The position numbers and the translations under genes are program-made. From positions 527,007 to 591,006 of the forward strand of contig CANLQD010000004.1 in assembly GCA_947493175.1 (NCBI GenBank): a DNA stretch of 64,000 nt, in the 5' to 3' direction. Source of the stretch: an uncultured Flavobacteriaceae bacterium (lineage in GTDB: Bacteria; Bacteroidota; Bacteroidia; Flavobacteriales; Flavobacteriaceae). Numbering within the stretch: the stretch's first letter is position 1; each line of letters starts with the position of its first letter. Below are positions 54,501 to 62,581 of the stretch, piece after piece. The notes below the pieces were generated by a model, which was given only the letters and a program-made list of their open reading frames with translations, was not told the DNA's origin and made no database searches.

Positions 54501-55909
54501 AGGGTGATGCCGACGTGCTTCGTAAGGCCATGGGTAAAAAGATTTTTGCACTACTACAGAAATTAAGACCACAGTTTTTAGATGGCGGTGAAAAAAACGG
54601 TCACCCCCGGGAAGTGCTCGAAAAAATATGGAAAGACTGGGAAGCCTTCGCATCCTATGCCTTTAATAAAAGTCACTCGACCTGTTACGCCTACATAGCC
54701 TACCAAACGGCCTATTTAAAAGCCCATTATCCGGCAGAGTATATGGCCGCTGTGTTGAGCAATAACATGAACGATATTAAGCAGGTGACGTTCTTTATGG
54801 AAGAATGTAAGCGCATGGGGCTCGATGTACTAGGACCCGATGTGAACGAATCGTACTATAAGTTTGCCGTAAACCAAGAAGGAGCCGTGCGTTTTGGTAT
54901 GGGGGCCATTAAAGGGGTAGGACGTTCCGCAGTGGAGACCATCGTAGCACATAGAAAAAAGGAAGGGAACTATAAATCGGTATTCGACTTGGCAAAGCGC
55001 ATCGATCTACGGGCAGCCAATAAAAAGGCCTTTGAAAACTTGGCGGTAGCTGGCGGTTTTGATTCTTTTGGAACCACCCATAGAGCACAGTATTTTCATG
55101 ATGAGGGCGACGGTATCACCTTTTTGGAGAAAGTTATGAAGTCGGCCGCCAAGTACCAAGAAAATAAGAATTCCTCCCAAATGGATATGTTCGGTGGTAT
55201 CAGTGAAGCGCAGATTCCCGAACCCGTAGTGCCACCTTGTGAGGAGTGGGGCACCATGGAAAAATTACGACGCGAAAAAGAGGTCGTAGGAATCTATATT
55301 TCCGGGCATCCGCTAGATGATTTTAAGACAGAGATCACCGCTTTTTGCAATGCCAGTGTTTCTTATGCCAACGATTTGGAGCGCTATGTAAATCGCGAAC
55401 TTTCCTTTGCCGGCGTTATTACCGATGTACAGCATCGTGTCTCCAAAAATGGAAAGGGGTGGGCCGCATTTACGATGGAAGACTATACCGATTCCTTTGA
55501 GTTTCGCATCTTTGGGGAAGAGTATTTGAAGTTTCGTCATTTCCTTATGATCAATTCTTTCGCCTATGTGAAGATTTTTGTTAGGGATGGATGGGTAAAT
55601 CGAGAAACCGGAAAAAAAGGAGACCCTAGAATGCAGTTCAATAGCTTCATGCTCTTACAGGAAGTGATGGAGACCTACGCCAGGAAACTGACCATTAAAT
55701 TAAATATTGATGAATTAAAGGAAAAAGACATCCATCAGTTAAAAGATACATTGGTGTCCCACAAAGGAAGCCATCCCCTAAACTTTGTCATCTATGAAAT
55801 GGAGGAGGAAATTAAGGTAAACCTATCCAGTAGAAAACAAAAGGTGCAGATTACCAGTGAACTCTTGCATGTATTGGAAGAACAAGAGGTACATTATAAA
55901 TTAAACTGA
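51524..55909 (+). CDS. dnaE: replicative DNA polymerase III α subunit with fused proofreading exonuclease
   Basis: 1461 residues. Residues 1-180 are a DEDDh exonuclease: FDTETTGLPK (Asp6, Glu8), VVGQNVGFDLNIMG and HNATADVEATTRC. From ~265 the PHP domain (FVHLHNHSQFSVLQSTINIK), then the polymerase core with GPGRGSAAGSVVAYCL and catalytic PDIDIDF, and YAFNKSHSTCYAYIAYQTAY; an OB fold lies near the end. It is the main replicative polymerase; fusion of ε-like activity to α is usual in this phylum. The shorter DnaE at 37417 is the error-prone paralogue. Confidence 0.97.
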   Translation: MYLIFDTETTGLPKRWDAPITDTDNWPRCIQIAWQLHDAMGNLVEHQDYLVRPDGFNIPYDAEQVHGISTALAAAEGVALEEVLEKFNAAMARTKFVVGQNVGFDLNIMGAEFHRMGIENPLQELPVLDTCTEETAALCQIPGGRGGKFKLPTLTELHEYLFKEPFAEAHNATADVEATTRCFLELVRRKHYPAEKLDVLPDYFQNFSEANPQEIQLIGLRHLNLKKASKKIADQLWDQDTGGVSEEEISRNVATLEEATFVHLHNHSQFSVLQSTINIKSLVKAAVENQMPAVALTDHANMMGAFHFVKEIGAHNKAVKAKNDEALEKGEQPMAKEIIPIIGCEFFVCDDHTNKSVKDYGYQIVLLAKNKNGYHNLAKMSSIAYTDGFYYVPRIDKKVIQQYKEDIIVLTGNLYGEVPGKVLNVGENQAEEALLWWKEQFGDDLYMEVMRHGQEDEDRVNQVLIEFSKKHDIRLIATNNTYYCAKEDAEAHDILLCVKDGEKQATPIGRGRGYRYGLPNQEYYFKSQEEMKALFKDLPDAVLNVQHIVDKIEPYELARDVLLPKFDIPEAFKVPEDELDGGKRGENAYLRHITYEGAKKRYSEITPEIEERIDFELKTIENSGYPGYFLIVEDFIREARNMDVSVGPGRGSAAGSVVAYCLTITNIDPMKYDLLFERFLNPDRVSMPDIDIDFDDEGRGRVMEYVIDKYGANQVAQIITYGTMAAKSSIRDTARVLDLPLGDADRIAKLIPTMSKLGKIFGVSDSDLKKKFRADDLEKVHQLLNISEGDDLEGQTLKMARTLEGSVRNTGIHACGVIITPDDITNFVPVATAKDSDLYVTQFDNSVVESAGLLKMDFLGLKTLTLIKDTVKIVKAKHGIELVPDDFPLDDEKTYELFQRGDTVGIFQYESPGMQKHMKDLKPTVFDDLIAMNALYRPGPMEYIPSFIARKHGREEITYDLPDMEEYLSETYGITVYQEQVMLLSQKLAGFSKGDADVLRKAMGKKIFALLQKLRPQFLDGGEKNGHPREVLEKIWKDWEAFASYAFNKSHSTCYAYIAYQTAYLKAHYPAEYMAAVLSNNMNDIKQVTFFMEECKRMGLDVLGPDVNESYYKFAVNQEGAVRFGMGAIKGVGRSAVETIVAHRKKEGNYKSVFDLAKRIDLRAANKKAFENLAVAGGFDSFGTTHRAQYFHDEGDGITFLEKVMKSAAKYQENKNSSQMDMFGGISEAQIPEPVVPPCEEWGTMEKLRREKEVVGIYISGHPLDDFKTEITAFCNASVSYANDLERYVNRELSFAGVITDVQHRVSKNGKGWAAFTMEDYTDSFEFRIFGEEYLKFRHFLMINSFAYVKIFVRDGWVNRETGKKGDPRMQFNSFMLLQEVMETYARKLTIKLNIDELKEKDIHQLKDTLVSHKGSHPLNFVIYEMEEEIKVNLSSRKQKVQITSELLHVLEEQEVHYKLN

Positions 55910-55939
55910 TTCTTGCTGCCCTAAAAATAAATCCACCGA

Positions 55940-57184
55940 ATGGTCATGTACACCCGCTATTTTTTTGCAAAACCAGCTTTGGCAGGTGTCGGGATTTTTA
56001 TATTGTGTCTTGTTTTTGTTTCCATACTTTGGGCATGCAAACAAAGTGGACCTACCGCAGCGTATGTAGCTATTGAACCTATTACCTATCATGAAAACGG
56101 GCAAGGGTTCGTAGGGTCGGAAAGTTGTAGGGAGTGTCATGCCGATTTATACGATACCCACTTGAGAACAGCCCATTTTCGAACTTCTGGTCTTGCCGAT
56201 AGTACAACGATCAGAGGAAGTTTTCGGCAGGGATCGAACAGCTATCATTTGAACGATTCCCTTGGTTTTAGCATGTTGGCCGACAAAAATGGCTTCTACC
56301 AAAGGCCGTATTTTTTGAAGGAAAACAAAACCGTGGCCACAGACACCCTTGCTATCGTAATCGGCTCTGGAACCAAAGGTCAGACCTATCTTAGTTGGGA
56401 AGAAGATGCCCTGTATCAATTACAAGTTTCTTATTATACCCCTACGGATGAATGGACCAATAGTCCCGGCATGCCCCCGGATCAATTTTTGGATGCCAGG
56501 CCCGTGAACAGTTCTTGCCTCGAGTGCCACGTTACCTTTGCGAAAAGTACGGCCTTGTACGGTATGGGAAATACCTTTAAAAAAGACGAGATACTTTTCG
56601 GTGTAGATTGTGAACGATGCCATGGACCTTCAGAGGAGCATGTTAACTTTCACCGCCAAAAACCAGAGGCGACCACTGCTTTTGCCATGACATCCTACGA
56701 TAGTCTTACTCGGCAACAGCGATTGGATGCCTGCGCGCTTTGCCATTCCGGGATACGCACTCCTTTAAAACCGGCATTTCAATTTTTGGTAGGAGATACG
56801 CTATCGAATTTTTCGATGGCCGACAAGGCGGTCTTGGATAGTCCCGAAAAACTAGATGTGCATGGAAATCAATACGGTTTGTTGCAGGCGAGCGCTTGCT
56901 TTAAAGGTTCTGAAACAATGGATTGTACCACGTGTCATAGTCCGCACCAAAATCAACGGGGCACTCTAACAATCTTTAATCAACGATGTATGCAGTGCCA
57001 TACAGAAATGATGGCGAGCGATACATGTTCGGCCAATAAGGAGCTATTGCAACAGAACGGAAACAACTGTGTAGCCTGTCATATGCCGTTGCTCGATTCC
57101 CAATCTATGCGCATAACCACCGGTAGGGATAGTATGGGTACTGCGGTGCAGGTAAGAACCCATTTGATAGATGTGTACCAATGA
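55940..57184 (+). CDS. seven-haem c-type cytochrome, membrane-anchored
   Basis: 414 residues with a lipobox-like ILWAC after an N-terminal hydrophobic segment. Seven CxxCH motifs: CRECH, CLECH, CERCH, CALCH, CTTCH, CMQCH, CVACH. The arrangement resembles cytochrome c554-like multihaem proteins used in periplasmic electron transfer. It starts 30 bases after dnaE but is unlikely to be functionally linked. Redox partner unknown. Confidence 0.85.
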   Translation: MVMYTRYFFAKPALAGVGIFILCLVFVSILWACKQSGPTAAYVAIEPITYHENGQGFVGSESCRECHADLYDTHLRTAHFRTSGLADSTTIRGSFRQGSNSYHLNDSLGFSMLADKNGFYQRPYFLKENKTVATDTLAIVIGSGTKGQTYLSWEEDALYQLQVSYYTPTDEWTNSPGMPPDQFLDARPVNSSCLECHVTFAKSTALYGMGNTFKKDEILFGVDCERCHGPSEEHVNFHRQKPEATTAFAMTSYDSLTRQQRLDACALCHSGIRTPLKPAFQFLVGDTLSNFSMADKAVLDSPEKLDVHGNQYGLLQASACFKGSETMDCTTCHSPHQNQRGTLTIFNQRCMQCHTEMMASDTCSANKELLQQNGNNCVACHMPLLDSQSMRITTGRDSMGTAVQVRTHLIDVYQ

Positions 57185-57304
57185 ACCGAAAGGTAGCTTT
57201 TGCATAGTCTTAGTCAATGGCACCATAGGGAATACGAATGTTCAAGCAGTAAGGAATACGCCAAATATTTGACTAAATTTGCATAATCATTAAAAGATAC
57301 AATC

Positions 57305-57622
57305 ATGGCATTAGAAATAACAGATGCTACTTTTGACGAGGTAGTTTTAAAGAGCGATAAACCGGTAGTGGTAGACTTTTGGGCCGCTTGGTGCGGGCCT
57401 TGTAGAATGGTAGGCCCAATCATCGATGAGGTAAGCAATGAATATGATGGTAAGGCAGTGGTAGGAAAGGTAGATGTTGATGCCAACCAAGAGTTTGCAG
57501 CTAAGTATGGAGTGCGAAACATTCCTACGGTCTTAGTGTTCAAGGATGGCGAAATTGTAAATAGACAGGTAGGGGTTTCCCCAAAGAAGGTCTATACAGA
57601 CGCTATCGATGCTGTTTTATAA
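57305..57622 (+). CDS. trxA: thioredoxin
   Basis: 105 residues with the WCGPC active site, VDFWAAWCGPCR, the VDVDANQ strand and cis-proline NIPTVLVF. Cytoplasmic disulfide reductase. A TAAATTTG -7-like element lies at 57274-57281 and a strong terminator follows. Confidence 0.97.
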   Translation: MALEITDATFDEVVLKSDKPVVVDFWAAWCGPCRMVGPIIDEVSNEYDGKAVVGKVDVDANQEFAAKYGVRNIPTVLVFKDGEIVNRQVGVSPKKVYTDAIDAVL

Positions 57623-57641
57623 AAAGTAACAAAGACTATTG

Positions 57642-57669
57642 AAAATCCCGCAAGTGCGGGATTTTTTTG
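57642..57669 (+). terminator. trxA terminator
   Basis: AAAATCCCGCA/TGCGGGATTTT stem (tight loop) with a following T-run, 19 bases after the stop. Confidence 0.9.
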
Positions 57670-57748
57670 TTATTGAACGTAAGGTTTCGGTTTTATACGG
57701 TCTTACGTTTACAGTTGCCCTGCTTCTTTTTATCCGTATCTTGGTACT

Positions 57749-58678
57749 ATGAATCTGCACTCAGAACTAAACAAGGCTACCCTTTTCCAAAATCTGGAAC
57801 TTTTGGCGCAACAGGTGGTCGAAGGTTTTATCAGTGGTATTCATAAGAGCCCTTTTCATGGATTTTCGGCAGAATTTGCCGAGCACAAGATTTACAACAT
57901 CGGGGAGAGTACCAAACATATCGATTGGAAACTGTTTGCAAAAAGCGATAAGCTGTATACGAAGCGATATGAGGAAGAAACCAATTTGCGATGCCATATG
58001 ATTTTGGATAATTCGGCCTCGATGTATTATCCAGAGGTAAAAAACCTGGGAGTCGATAATTTGAATAAAATCGGTTTTGGTGTTTTGGCGATTGCCGCAT
58101 TGATGAATATTTTAAAACGCCAACGTGATGCGGTCGGGTTGAGCGTATACTCGGACCAATATAACTTTTATACCTCTGAGAAAGGCAGTGAACGTCATCA
58201 TCAGATGTTATTGGCGAAACTAAGTGAGATTAGTCTTGACCGGGAACCTGCAAAAAAAACGGAGACCTATGACCACTTGCATCTCATTGCCGAGAAAGTG
58301 AAGCGCCGTAGCCTTATTTTCCTGTTTACCGATATGTTCCAAACTGCAACAGATGATGAAAAGCTGTTCGATGCCTTACGTCATTTAAAGTACAATAAGC
58401 ACGAGGTAGTGCTGTTTCATCTGTTGGATAAGTCTACTGAGTACCATTTCGATTTTGAGAATGGTCCCAAGCGTTTTTTAGATGTAGAGACAGGAGAGCA
58501 TATGGATTTGTATGCCGACAATATCAAGACGGCCTACGAGGAGGGTGTGGAAAAATATTTTGCAGCCTTACGATTAAAATGTGCCCAATACAAGATTAAG
58601 TACGTGGCCGTGGATGTAAAGGCCGATTTTTCGAAGATTTTGAACACCTATTTGGTAGAACGGCAGAATTTTCTGTGA
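57749..58678 (+). CDS. DUF58-domain protein (VWA-like)
   Basis: 309 residues. The DUF58 hallmark is YNIGESTKHIDWKLFAKSDK followed by a von Willebrand A-like MIDAS start, ILDNSASMYYP. In Bacteroidota such proteins usually sit beside a MoxR ATPase; here no MoxR partner is visible. Likely a cytoplasmic adaptor in stress or cell-envelope processes; function unproven. Confidence 0.9.
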   Translation: MNLHSELNKATLFQNLELLAQQVVEGFISGIHKSPFHGFSAEFAEHKIYNIGESTKHIDWKLFAKSDKLYTKRYEEETNLRCHMILDNSASMYYPEVKNLGVDNLNKIGFGVLAIAALMNILKRQRDAVGLSVYSDQYNFYTSEKGSERHHQMLLAKLSEISLDREPAKKTETYDHLHLIAEKVKRRSLIFLFTDMFQTATDDEKLFDALRHLKYNKHEVVLFHLLDKSTEYHFDFENGPKRFLDVETGEHMDLYADNIKTAYEEGVEKYFAALRLKCAQYKIKYVAVDVKADFSKILNTYLVERQNFL

Positions 58679-58705
58679 TGTCTGGGTATTTTTAAATGAA
58701 ATTGT

Positions 58706-58735
58706 TTGCGCAATTGAATAAGCGATGTATATTTG
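58706..58735 (+). promoter_or_regulatory. tRNA-Asp promoter
   Basis: TTG (58706-58708), 19 bases, TATATTTG (58728-58735): identical in form to the rpsP promoter. The tRNA begins 18 bases later. Confidence 0.75.
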
Positions 58736-58752
58736 CACACGCTAAACGCCAC

Positions 58753-58826
58753 GGTTCGGTAGTTCAGTTGGTTAGAATACCTGCCTGTCACGCAGGGGGT
58801 CGCGGGTTCGAGTCCCGTCCGGACCG
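58753..58826 (+). tRNA. tRNA-Asp (GTC)
   Basis: 74 bases. Acceptor arm GGTTCGG/CCGGACC pairs fully (one G·U), the anticodon loop CTGTCAC gives GTC, T arm GGGTTCGAGTCCC. Discriminator G at 58826; CCA is not encoded. A tyrosine integrase gene starts ~240 bases downstream, so its 3' end is probably the island's attachment site. Confidence 0.97.
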
Positions 58827-58907
58827 CTTAGAGAAATCCAAATTAATTCAAAAGACCTGTAAATCAATGATTTATGGGTTTTTTTATTTTCTTTGGCCCC
58901 AAAAAAT

Positions 58908-58927
58908 ACCATATAAAACCATATAAA
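58908..58927. repeat. 10-bp tandem repeat
   Basis: ACCATATAAA twice in tandem between the tRNA and the integrase gene; possibly an integrase or excision-factor site. Confidence 0.4.
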
Positions 58928-58961
58928 AAGTGCGGAATTCGGTGCGTATTTTCACCCTCGA

Positions 58962-58975
58962 AAAACCCGCACCTA
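58962..58975. repeat. 14-bp direct repeat, copy 1
   Basis: AAAACCCGCACCTA, repeated exactly at 59055-59068 (93 bases on). Candidate arm-type integrase binding site. Confidence 0.5.
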
Positions 58976-59054
58976 AATCGCTGTAATTGACTGTTAAAGA
59001 AAACTTTACAAAGAAATTTTAACATTTGTTTTTCGTACCTTCTGGTGAGGATTT

Positions 59055-59068
59055 AAAACCCGCACCTA
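59055..59068. repeat. 14-bp direct repeat, copy 2
   Basis: Same 14-mer as 58962-58975; its last base is the A of the chosen integrase ATG, which hints at autoregulation. Confidence 0.5.
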
Positions 59069-60324
59069 TGTATGGCAAGATGAACATCCTTTTTTATCCC
59101 AAAAAATCAGAGCGAAATGATGACGGAATGGTTATGCTCTATGCCCGTATTACCATCAACGGTAAGCGGGGAGAGTTTAGTCTGGGTCGTCGCATAGATG
59201 AACAACGATGGGATTCACGGGGCGGAAAACTGAGAGGGACTACTACTGAAGTATCCAATTTTAATCGTTTTTTGGATAATGTCAAAAATCGGCTTTTCGA
59301 TATTTACGATGCGCTTTTGAAAGAACGAGAGGATATATCAGCTATCATCATAAAGAATATCTATCTAGGGAAAGAGCGCAAAGAGTATATGCTTCTCGAA
59401 ATCTTTCAAGAACATAACGATGAAATAGAGAGCTTACTAGGTAAGGGTTTTACCAAAGGGACATTACAACGCTATAAAGCGGCCTATAAACATGTTTCTG
59501 CTTACATCGAACACGGTTACCATAGAAATGATATTCCTATACGTAGAGTTGACCACAAGTTTATTACAGGGCTGGTATTCTTTTTAAAGTCGAAGCGAAA
59601 TTGCGAACACAATACTGCAGTTAAATATGTGATAAACTTTAAAAAGATTATAAGAATTGCTTATGCCAACGAATGGATAAGCAAAGACCCTTTTTTCCAT
59701 TGGAAAGCTAAATGGCAAACAAAAGAGAAAAGTTATCTTTCACAGTCCGAATTGGATGCGCTCAGTGAGAAAAAATCGTTTTTACCCAGACTTGAGCTTG
59801 TGAGGGATATATTTGTTTTCTGCTGTTATACAGGTCTGGCCTACGTCGATGTGAAACAGTTAAAATCCAAGCACATCGTTATTGGAATTAATGGGGATAG
59901 ATGGATAAAAATGCCTCGGAATAAAACCAAGACAATGAGTAGTATTCCTTTGTTGCCTCCCGCGGAAGAGATTATAAATAAGTACAGGGAACACCCTTAC
60001 GTCAAAGATGGTAAAGGGGTCTTGCCTGTTTTGACCAATCAAAAATCCAATGCGTACTTAAAGGAAATTGCGGATTTATGTGGGATTCAAAAGAATCTAA
60101 CTACGCATTTAGCAAGGCATACTTTTGCTACTACAGTAACGTTATCCAATGGGGTTTCGATCTCCACAGTAAGTAAAATGTTAGGTCATCGTTCTTTAAA
60201 GACAACCCAAATTTATGCTAAGGTGCTAGATGGAAAAATTGCTGATGAAATGGAGCAATTAAAGCAAAAAATAAGACCTTCTGGAGTTATCGGTTCGAAA
60301 GATACGGGAAGTGACGAATTTTAG
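59068..60324 (+). CDS. tyrosine-type integrase
   Basis: 418 residues from ATG 59068 (MYGKMNILFYPKK); an upstream frame to 59026 is open but covers a direct repeat. N-terminal arm-binding domain (~1-85), SAM-like core-binding domain (~95-195), catalytic domain (~215-400) with HLARHTFATT (H-x-x-R), LGHRSLKTTQIYAK (second His and nucleophile Tyr). The first catalytic Arg is replaced: CYTGLAYVDVK has Ala where most have Arg, as also seen in the Bacteroides element integrase IntDOT (Ser there). It presumably inserts the island at tRNA-Asp. Confidence 0.93.
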   Translation: MYGKMNILFYPKKSERNDDGMVMLYARITINGKRGEFSLGRRIDEQRWDSRGGKLRGTTTEVSNFNRFLDNVKNRLFDIYDALLKEREDISAIIIKNIYLGKERKEYMLLEIFQEHNDEIESLLGKGFTKGTLQRYKAAYKHVSAYIEHGYHRNDIPIRRVDHKFITGLVFFLKSKRNCEHNTAVKYVINFKKIIRIAYANEWISKDPFFHWKAKWQTKEKSYLSQSELDALSEKKSFLPRLELVRDIFVFCCYTGLAYVDVKQLKSKHIVIGINGDRWIKMPRNKTKTMSSIPLLPPAEEIINKYREHPYVKDGKGVLPVLTNQKSNAYLKEIADLCGIQKNLTTHLARHTFATTVTLSNGVSISTVSKMLGHRSLKTTQIYAKVLDGKIADEMEQLKQKIRPSGVIGSKDTGSDEF

Positions 60325-60351
60325 AAAAATATACAGCATCATGCATAAGGC

Positions 60352-60459
60352 TTAAAGAGCATTTTTATTGAACACCTCGATACACAAATCTATCTCTTGC
60401 TCCGTTCCTTCACAGTTTACAATTTTAGTTCCTAGTTCAATTAATTCTGTCATATCCAT
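60352..60459 (-). CDS. tiny E9imm-like peptide (35 codons)
   Basis: Frame MDMTELIELGTKIVNCEGTE... with LCIEVFNKNAL at the end; a second ATG is two codons in. I recall this [LIEL..KI.N.EGTE.EID...E.F.KN] pattern from the short 'E9imm' peptides found beside bacteriocin and polymorphic-toxin immunity genes. Compared with those it stops right after FNKN, so it may be truncated at the island edge. It lies 45 bases downstream of the last paralogue of the operon, same strand. Confidence 0.45.
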   Translation of the reverse strand: MDMTELIELGTKIVNCEGTEQEIDLCIEVFNKNAL

Positions 60460-60504
60460 ATATCAATTTACACTTTGGTTTCTAAGATTACACCAAGCCC
60501 ATCC

Positions 60505-61101
60505 TCAATGATAAACCTCTACAGTATCATATAGCGCAAATTCACCGTTTACATCAACTGTATAGAACAAGTATTCCAACGCTGCTTCCGTTTCAATTCC
60601 AAATCGCTCGTGATAGATAACATATAAATCAGATGCGAAATGCACTAAATCCGAAAAGGTATGAAGTCTTTCCTCTTCACCTGTTTTGTAAGTATCAACG
60701 AAAGTAAACCCTTCAAGAGCCGTATTTTCTTCCCATTTGCCATATTCAGGTGTCCTTGCTATTAGCACCAGCAGAAATTCTCTATTAAACATTAAGTAGA
60801 AATTTCCATGATGTTTGTATTCAAACATTAAGTTGTTTCTAAATAACTTATTCGCTTTTTTACGATATAGTCTTAGCTCCCTTTTCTCTATTCTATTTAT
60901 GAACGTTAAACTATCGCCCGTACTCATTGAACCGCTTTTCATTTGCTGATCAATAAATCTCTCCATGTTGGATGTAACCAAAGTATCCTGTCTTACAATG
61001 TCGGAAATAATATTGTATGCAACCTGTTCTAAATCTTGGCTATGAAGGCTGGCGACACCGAGTATAAGAACGGCGTAAAGGTAGAATCTTGTCATTGTCA
61101 T
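60505..61101 (-). CDS. secreted paralogous-family protein, copy 4 of 4
   Basis: 198 residues with signal peptide (LYAVLILGVASLHSQ). Shares with its three neighbours: AYNIISDIVRQDTLVT after the signal, a middle helix SLTFINRIEKRELRLYRKK, FSDLVHF, YVIYHERFGIE, EYLFYTV and a C-terminal YH. It is closest to the copy at 61879. I recognise no named family. Last full gene of the minus-strand operon. No catalytic motif is evident; a binding or inhibitor (immunity-like) role is a guess. Confidence 0.75.
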   Translation of the reverse strand: MTMTRFYLYAVLILGVASLHSQDLEQVAYNIISDIVRQDTLVTSNMERFIDQQMKSGSMSTGDSLTFINRIEKRELRLYRKKANKLFRNNLMFEYKHHGNFYLMFNREFLLVLIARTPEYGKWEENTALEGFTFVDTYKTGEEERLHTFSDLVHFASDLYVIYHERFGIETEAALEYLFYTVDVNGEFALYDTVEVYH

Positions 61102-61217
61102 TGAATTAAGTGTCTTGAATCAACAATGCAACCACTTCCTTGGTTGGCTCGATGAGTACATAAATCGTAACGCTCTAACTGAATTTTTTAAATTCTATTA
61201 GCAGCCATGTTAGTTGT

Positions 61218-61823
61218 CTAACCTCCATGGTTCCAAAGCTCAAAATTTCTTTCAATTTCTATTTCAAAACCTGGGGAAACTGTATAAAGAATAAATTCAA
61301 TTAAACCACTGCCTCTACCTATGTATTTATGGTGATAGATCAGGTATCGATTATCTTCAACTAAAAAAGGTTTTGAAAAAGTATGGTTGGGTCGTACCTT
61401 ATCATTGTTTTCAATTATTTCTATTCCCAAACCTTGTAAAAAATCAGGATGGCTCGTGTCCTTTCCTATACGATTTACAATATTCAAGAGACATTCTTTG
61501 CCTAAAACTTGAGCAATACTGGAAGAGTCTAAGTAGGCTTTTGCCAAAATTTCCCTTGCCTCAATGTTGCGTTGTCGATTCACTAGAATTAAGTGTTTCT
61601 TCTTAATCTTTGCGATGTAATCAATGCTATCCTGTTTGGTTTGATTACCCTTTAGTATTTCTTTGTGAAACACATAACCAACTACTTGATCTAGAACCGT
61701 ATCGTGCCTTATTGTTTTAGTAATAATATCATACCCATCTACCAACCTTTCCTGTGCAAAAAGGTTGGTAGATGGATTGCATAGTTTTAATAGCAAAAGT
61801 ATGCCAAACAATGTTTTAGTCAT
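61218..61823 (-). CDS. secreted paralogous-family protein, copy 3 of 4 (divergent)
   Basis: 201 residues from ATG 61823, which begins the signal peptide MTKTLFGILLLLKLCNP...FAQ; the longer frame to 61898 overlaps the previous gene and lacks similarity. Shared features: GYDIITKTIRHDTVLD, QDSIDYIAKIKKKHLIL, YLIYHHKYIG, EFILYTV. It is the most divergent copy and lacks the C-terminal YH (ends WNHGG). Function unknown. Confidence 0.72.
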   Translation of the reverse strand: MTKTLFGILLLLKLCNPSTNLFAQERLVDGYDIITKTIRHDTVLDQVVGYVFHKEILKGNQTKQDSIDYIAKIKKKHLILVNRQRNIEAREILAKAYLDSSSIAQVLGKECLLNIVNRIGKDTSHPDFLQGLGIEIIENNDKVRPNHTFSKPFLVEDNRYLIYHHKYIGRGSGLIEFILYTVSPGFEIEIERNFELWNHGG

Positions 61824-61878
61824 TTGGACTTTACTCTGTTTACATGGTCTAGATTTACAATCGTACTCTTTGTCAACT

Positions 61879-62493
61879 TTAATGATAATATAGTCCAATA
61901 GGTTTAATGAGGGTATATTCCCCGTTCTCTTTTATTTCGTACAAAAGGTACTCCAAGGCAACATCTATATCGATGCCAACTCGTTCATGGTAAATTAAAT
62001 ACTGATTATCAATGACATGAACCAAATCTGAAAATGAATGATGTTTATTTTCACTCCTCCTTTTAAGAGTGCCGATAAGTGTAAATCCATCAAGGGGTGC
62101 CCCTTCTTGCCAACTTCCAGACTCTGGTAGCCTTTCCATTACATTTTTTATAATTTCAGGTGAGAACCTTTTTGAAAGCGCTTGATGAGTAATATAATCA
62201 TGTTTAAGTCTTTTTCTGAATGCTTCATTGTGCTTTTCACGTTTTAGTCTAAGACCTCTATTTTTGATGATACCTACATATTCAACACTATCCGCCTTGC
62301 TTATAGCACCACGTTTCATACGTGCCCAAATTGATCTTTGTTTAACAGGTGTAATCACGGTATCTCGCCTTACCACATCCGAGATTATGTTGTATGCAAT
62401 TTGCTCTGTATCTTGACTCTTTGCAAAACAAGTGGTTATAATTAAAATGGCAGGAAGGATAGTTTTAATTACTGAAGCTCTTTTATTTGGCAA
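61879..62493 (-). CDS. secreted paralogous-family protein, copy 2 of 4
   Basis: About 204 residues from TTG 62493 (MPNKRASVIKTILPAILIIT), which puts a normal signal peptide ending CFAKSQ at the start. The frame is open further up to 62607 but that part overlaps the previous gene and contains a hairpin (62500-62523). Family motifs: AYNIISDVVRRDTVIT, DSVEYVGIIKNRGLRLKRE, FSDLVHV, YLIYHERVGID, ALEYLLYEI, C-terminal YYH. The non-ATG start is my inference. Confidence 0.68.
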   Translation of the reverse strand: MPNKRASVIKTILPAILIITTCFAKSQDTEQIAYNIISDVVRRDTVITPVKQRSIWARMKRGAISKADSVEYVGIIKNRGLRLKREKHNEAFRKRLKHDYITHQALSKRFSPEIIKNVMERLPESGSWQEGAPLDGFTLIGTLKRRSENKHHSFSDLVHVIDNQYLIYHERVGIDIDVALEYLLYEIKENGEYTLIKPIGLYYH

Positions 62494-62499
62494 TAAGCA

Positions 62500-62523
62500 A
62501 ACCCGTCCCTCAAGAGACGGGTT
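62500..62523. promoter_or_regulatory. hairpin inside the paralogue operon
   Basis: AACCCGTC pairs with GACGGGTT; inner bases pair partly. Located between copies 1 and 2, seven bases upstream of the inferred TTG start. It could terminate, stabilise or attenuate the transcript; no T-run follows on the minus strand. Confidence 0.4.
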
Positions 62524-62581
62524 ATAATTTTCGGTCTTGCTGTTAAGGCAATATTCTTTTCCCAAAACAACATTGCGGTTT

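Noticed and set aside
37417..55909. Two dnaE genes as a recent duplication
   Set aside because: They differ in length, in domain content (exonuclease fused to only one) and in motif sequence (PDFDIDF versus PDIDIDF); they are old paralogues with different roles.
57185..57304. Full promoter for trxA
   Set aside because: TAAATTTG at 57274 fits the -7 element, but no TTG lies 19 bases upstream, so only the -7 match is noted.
58696..58926. 76-residue plus-strand open frame
   Set aside because: It runs straight across the tRNA-Asp gene.
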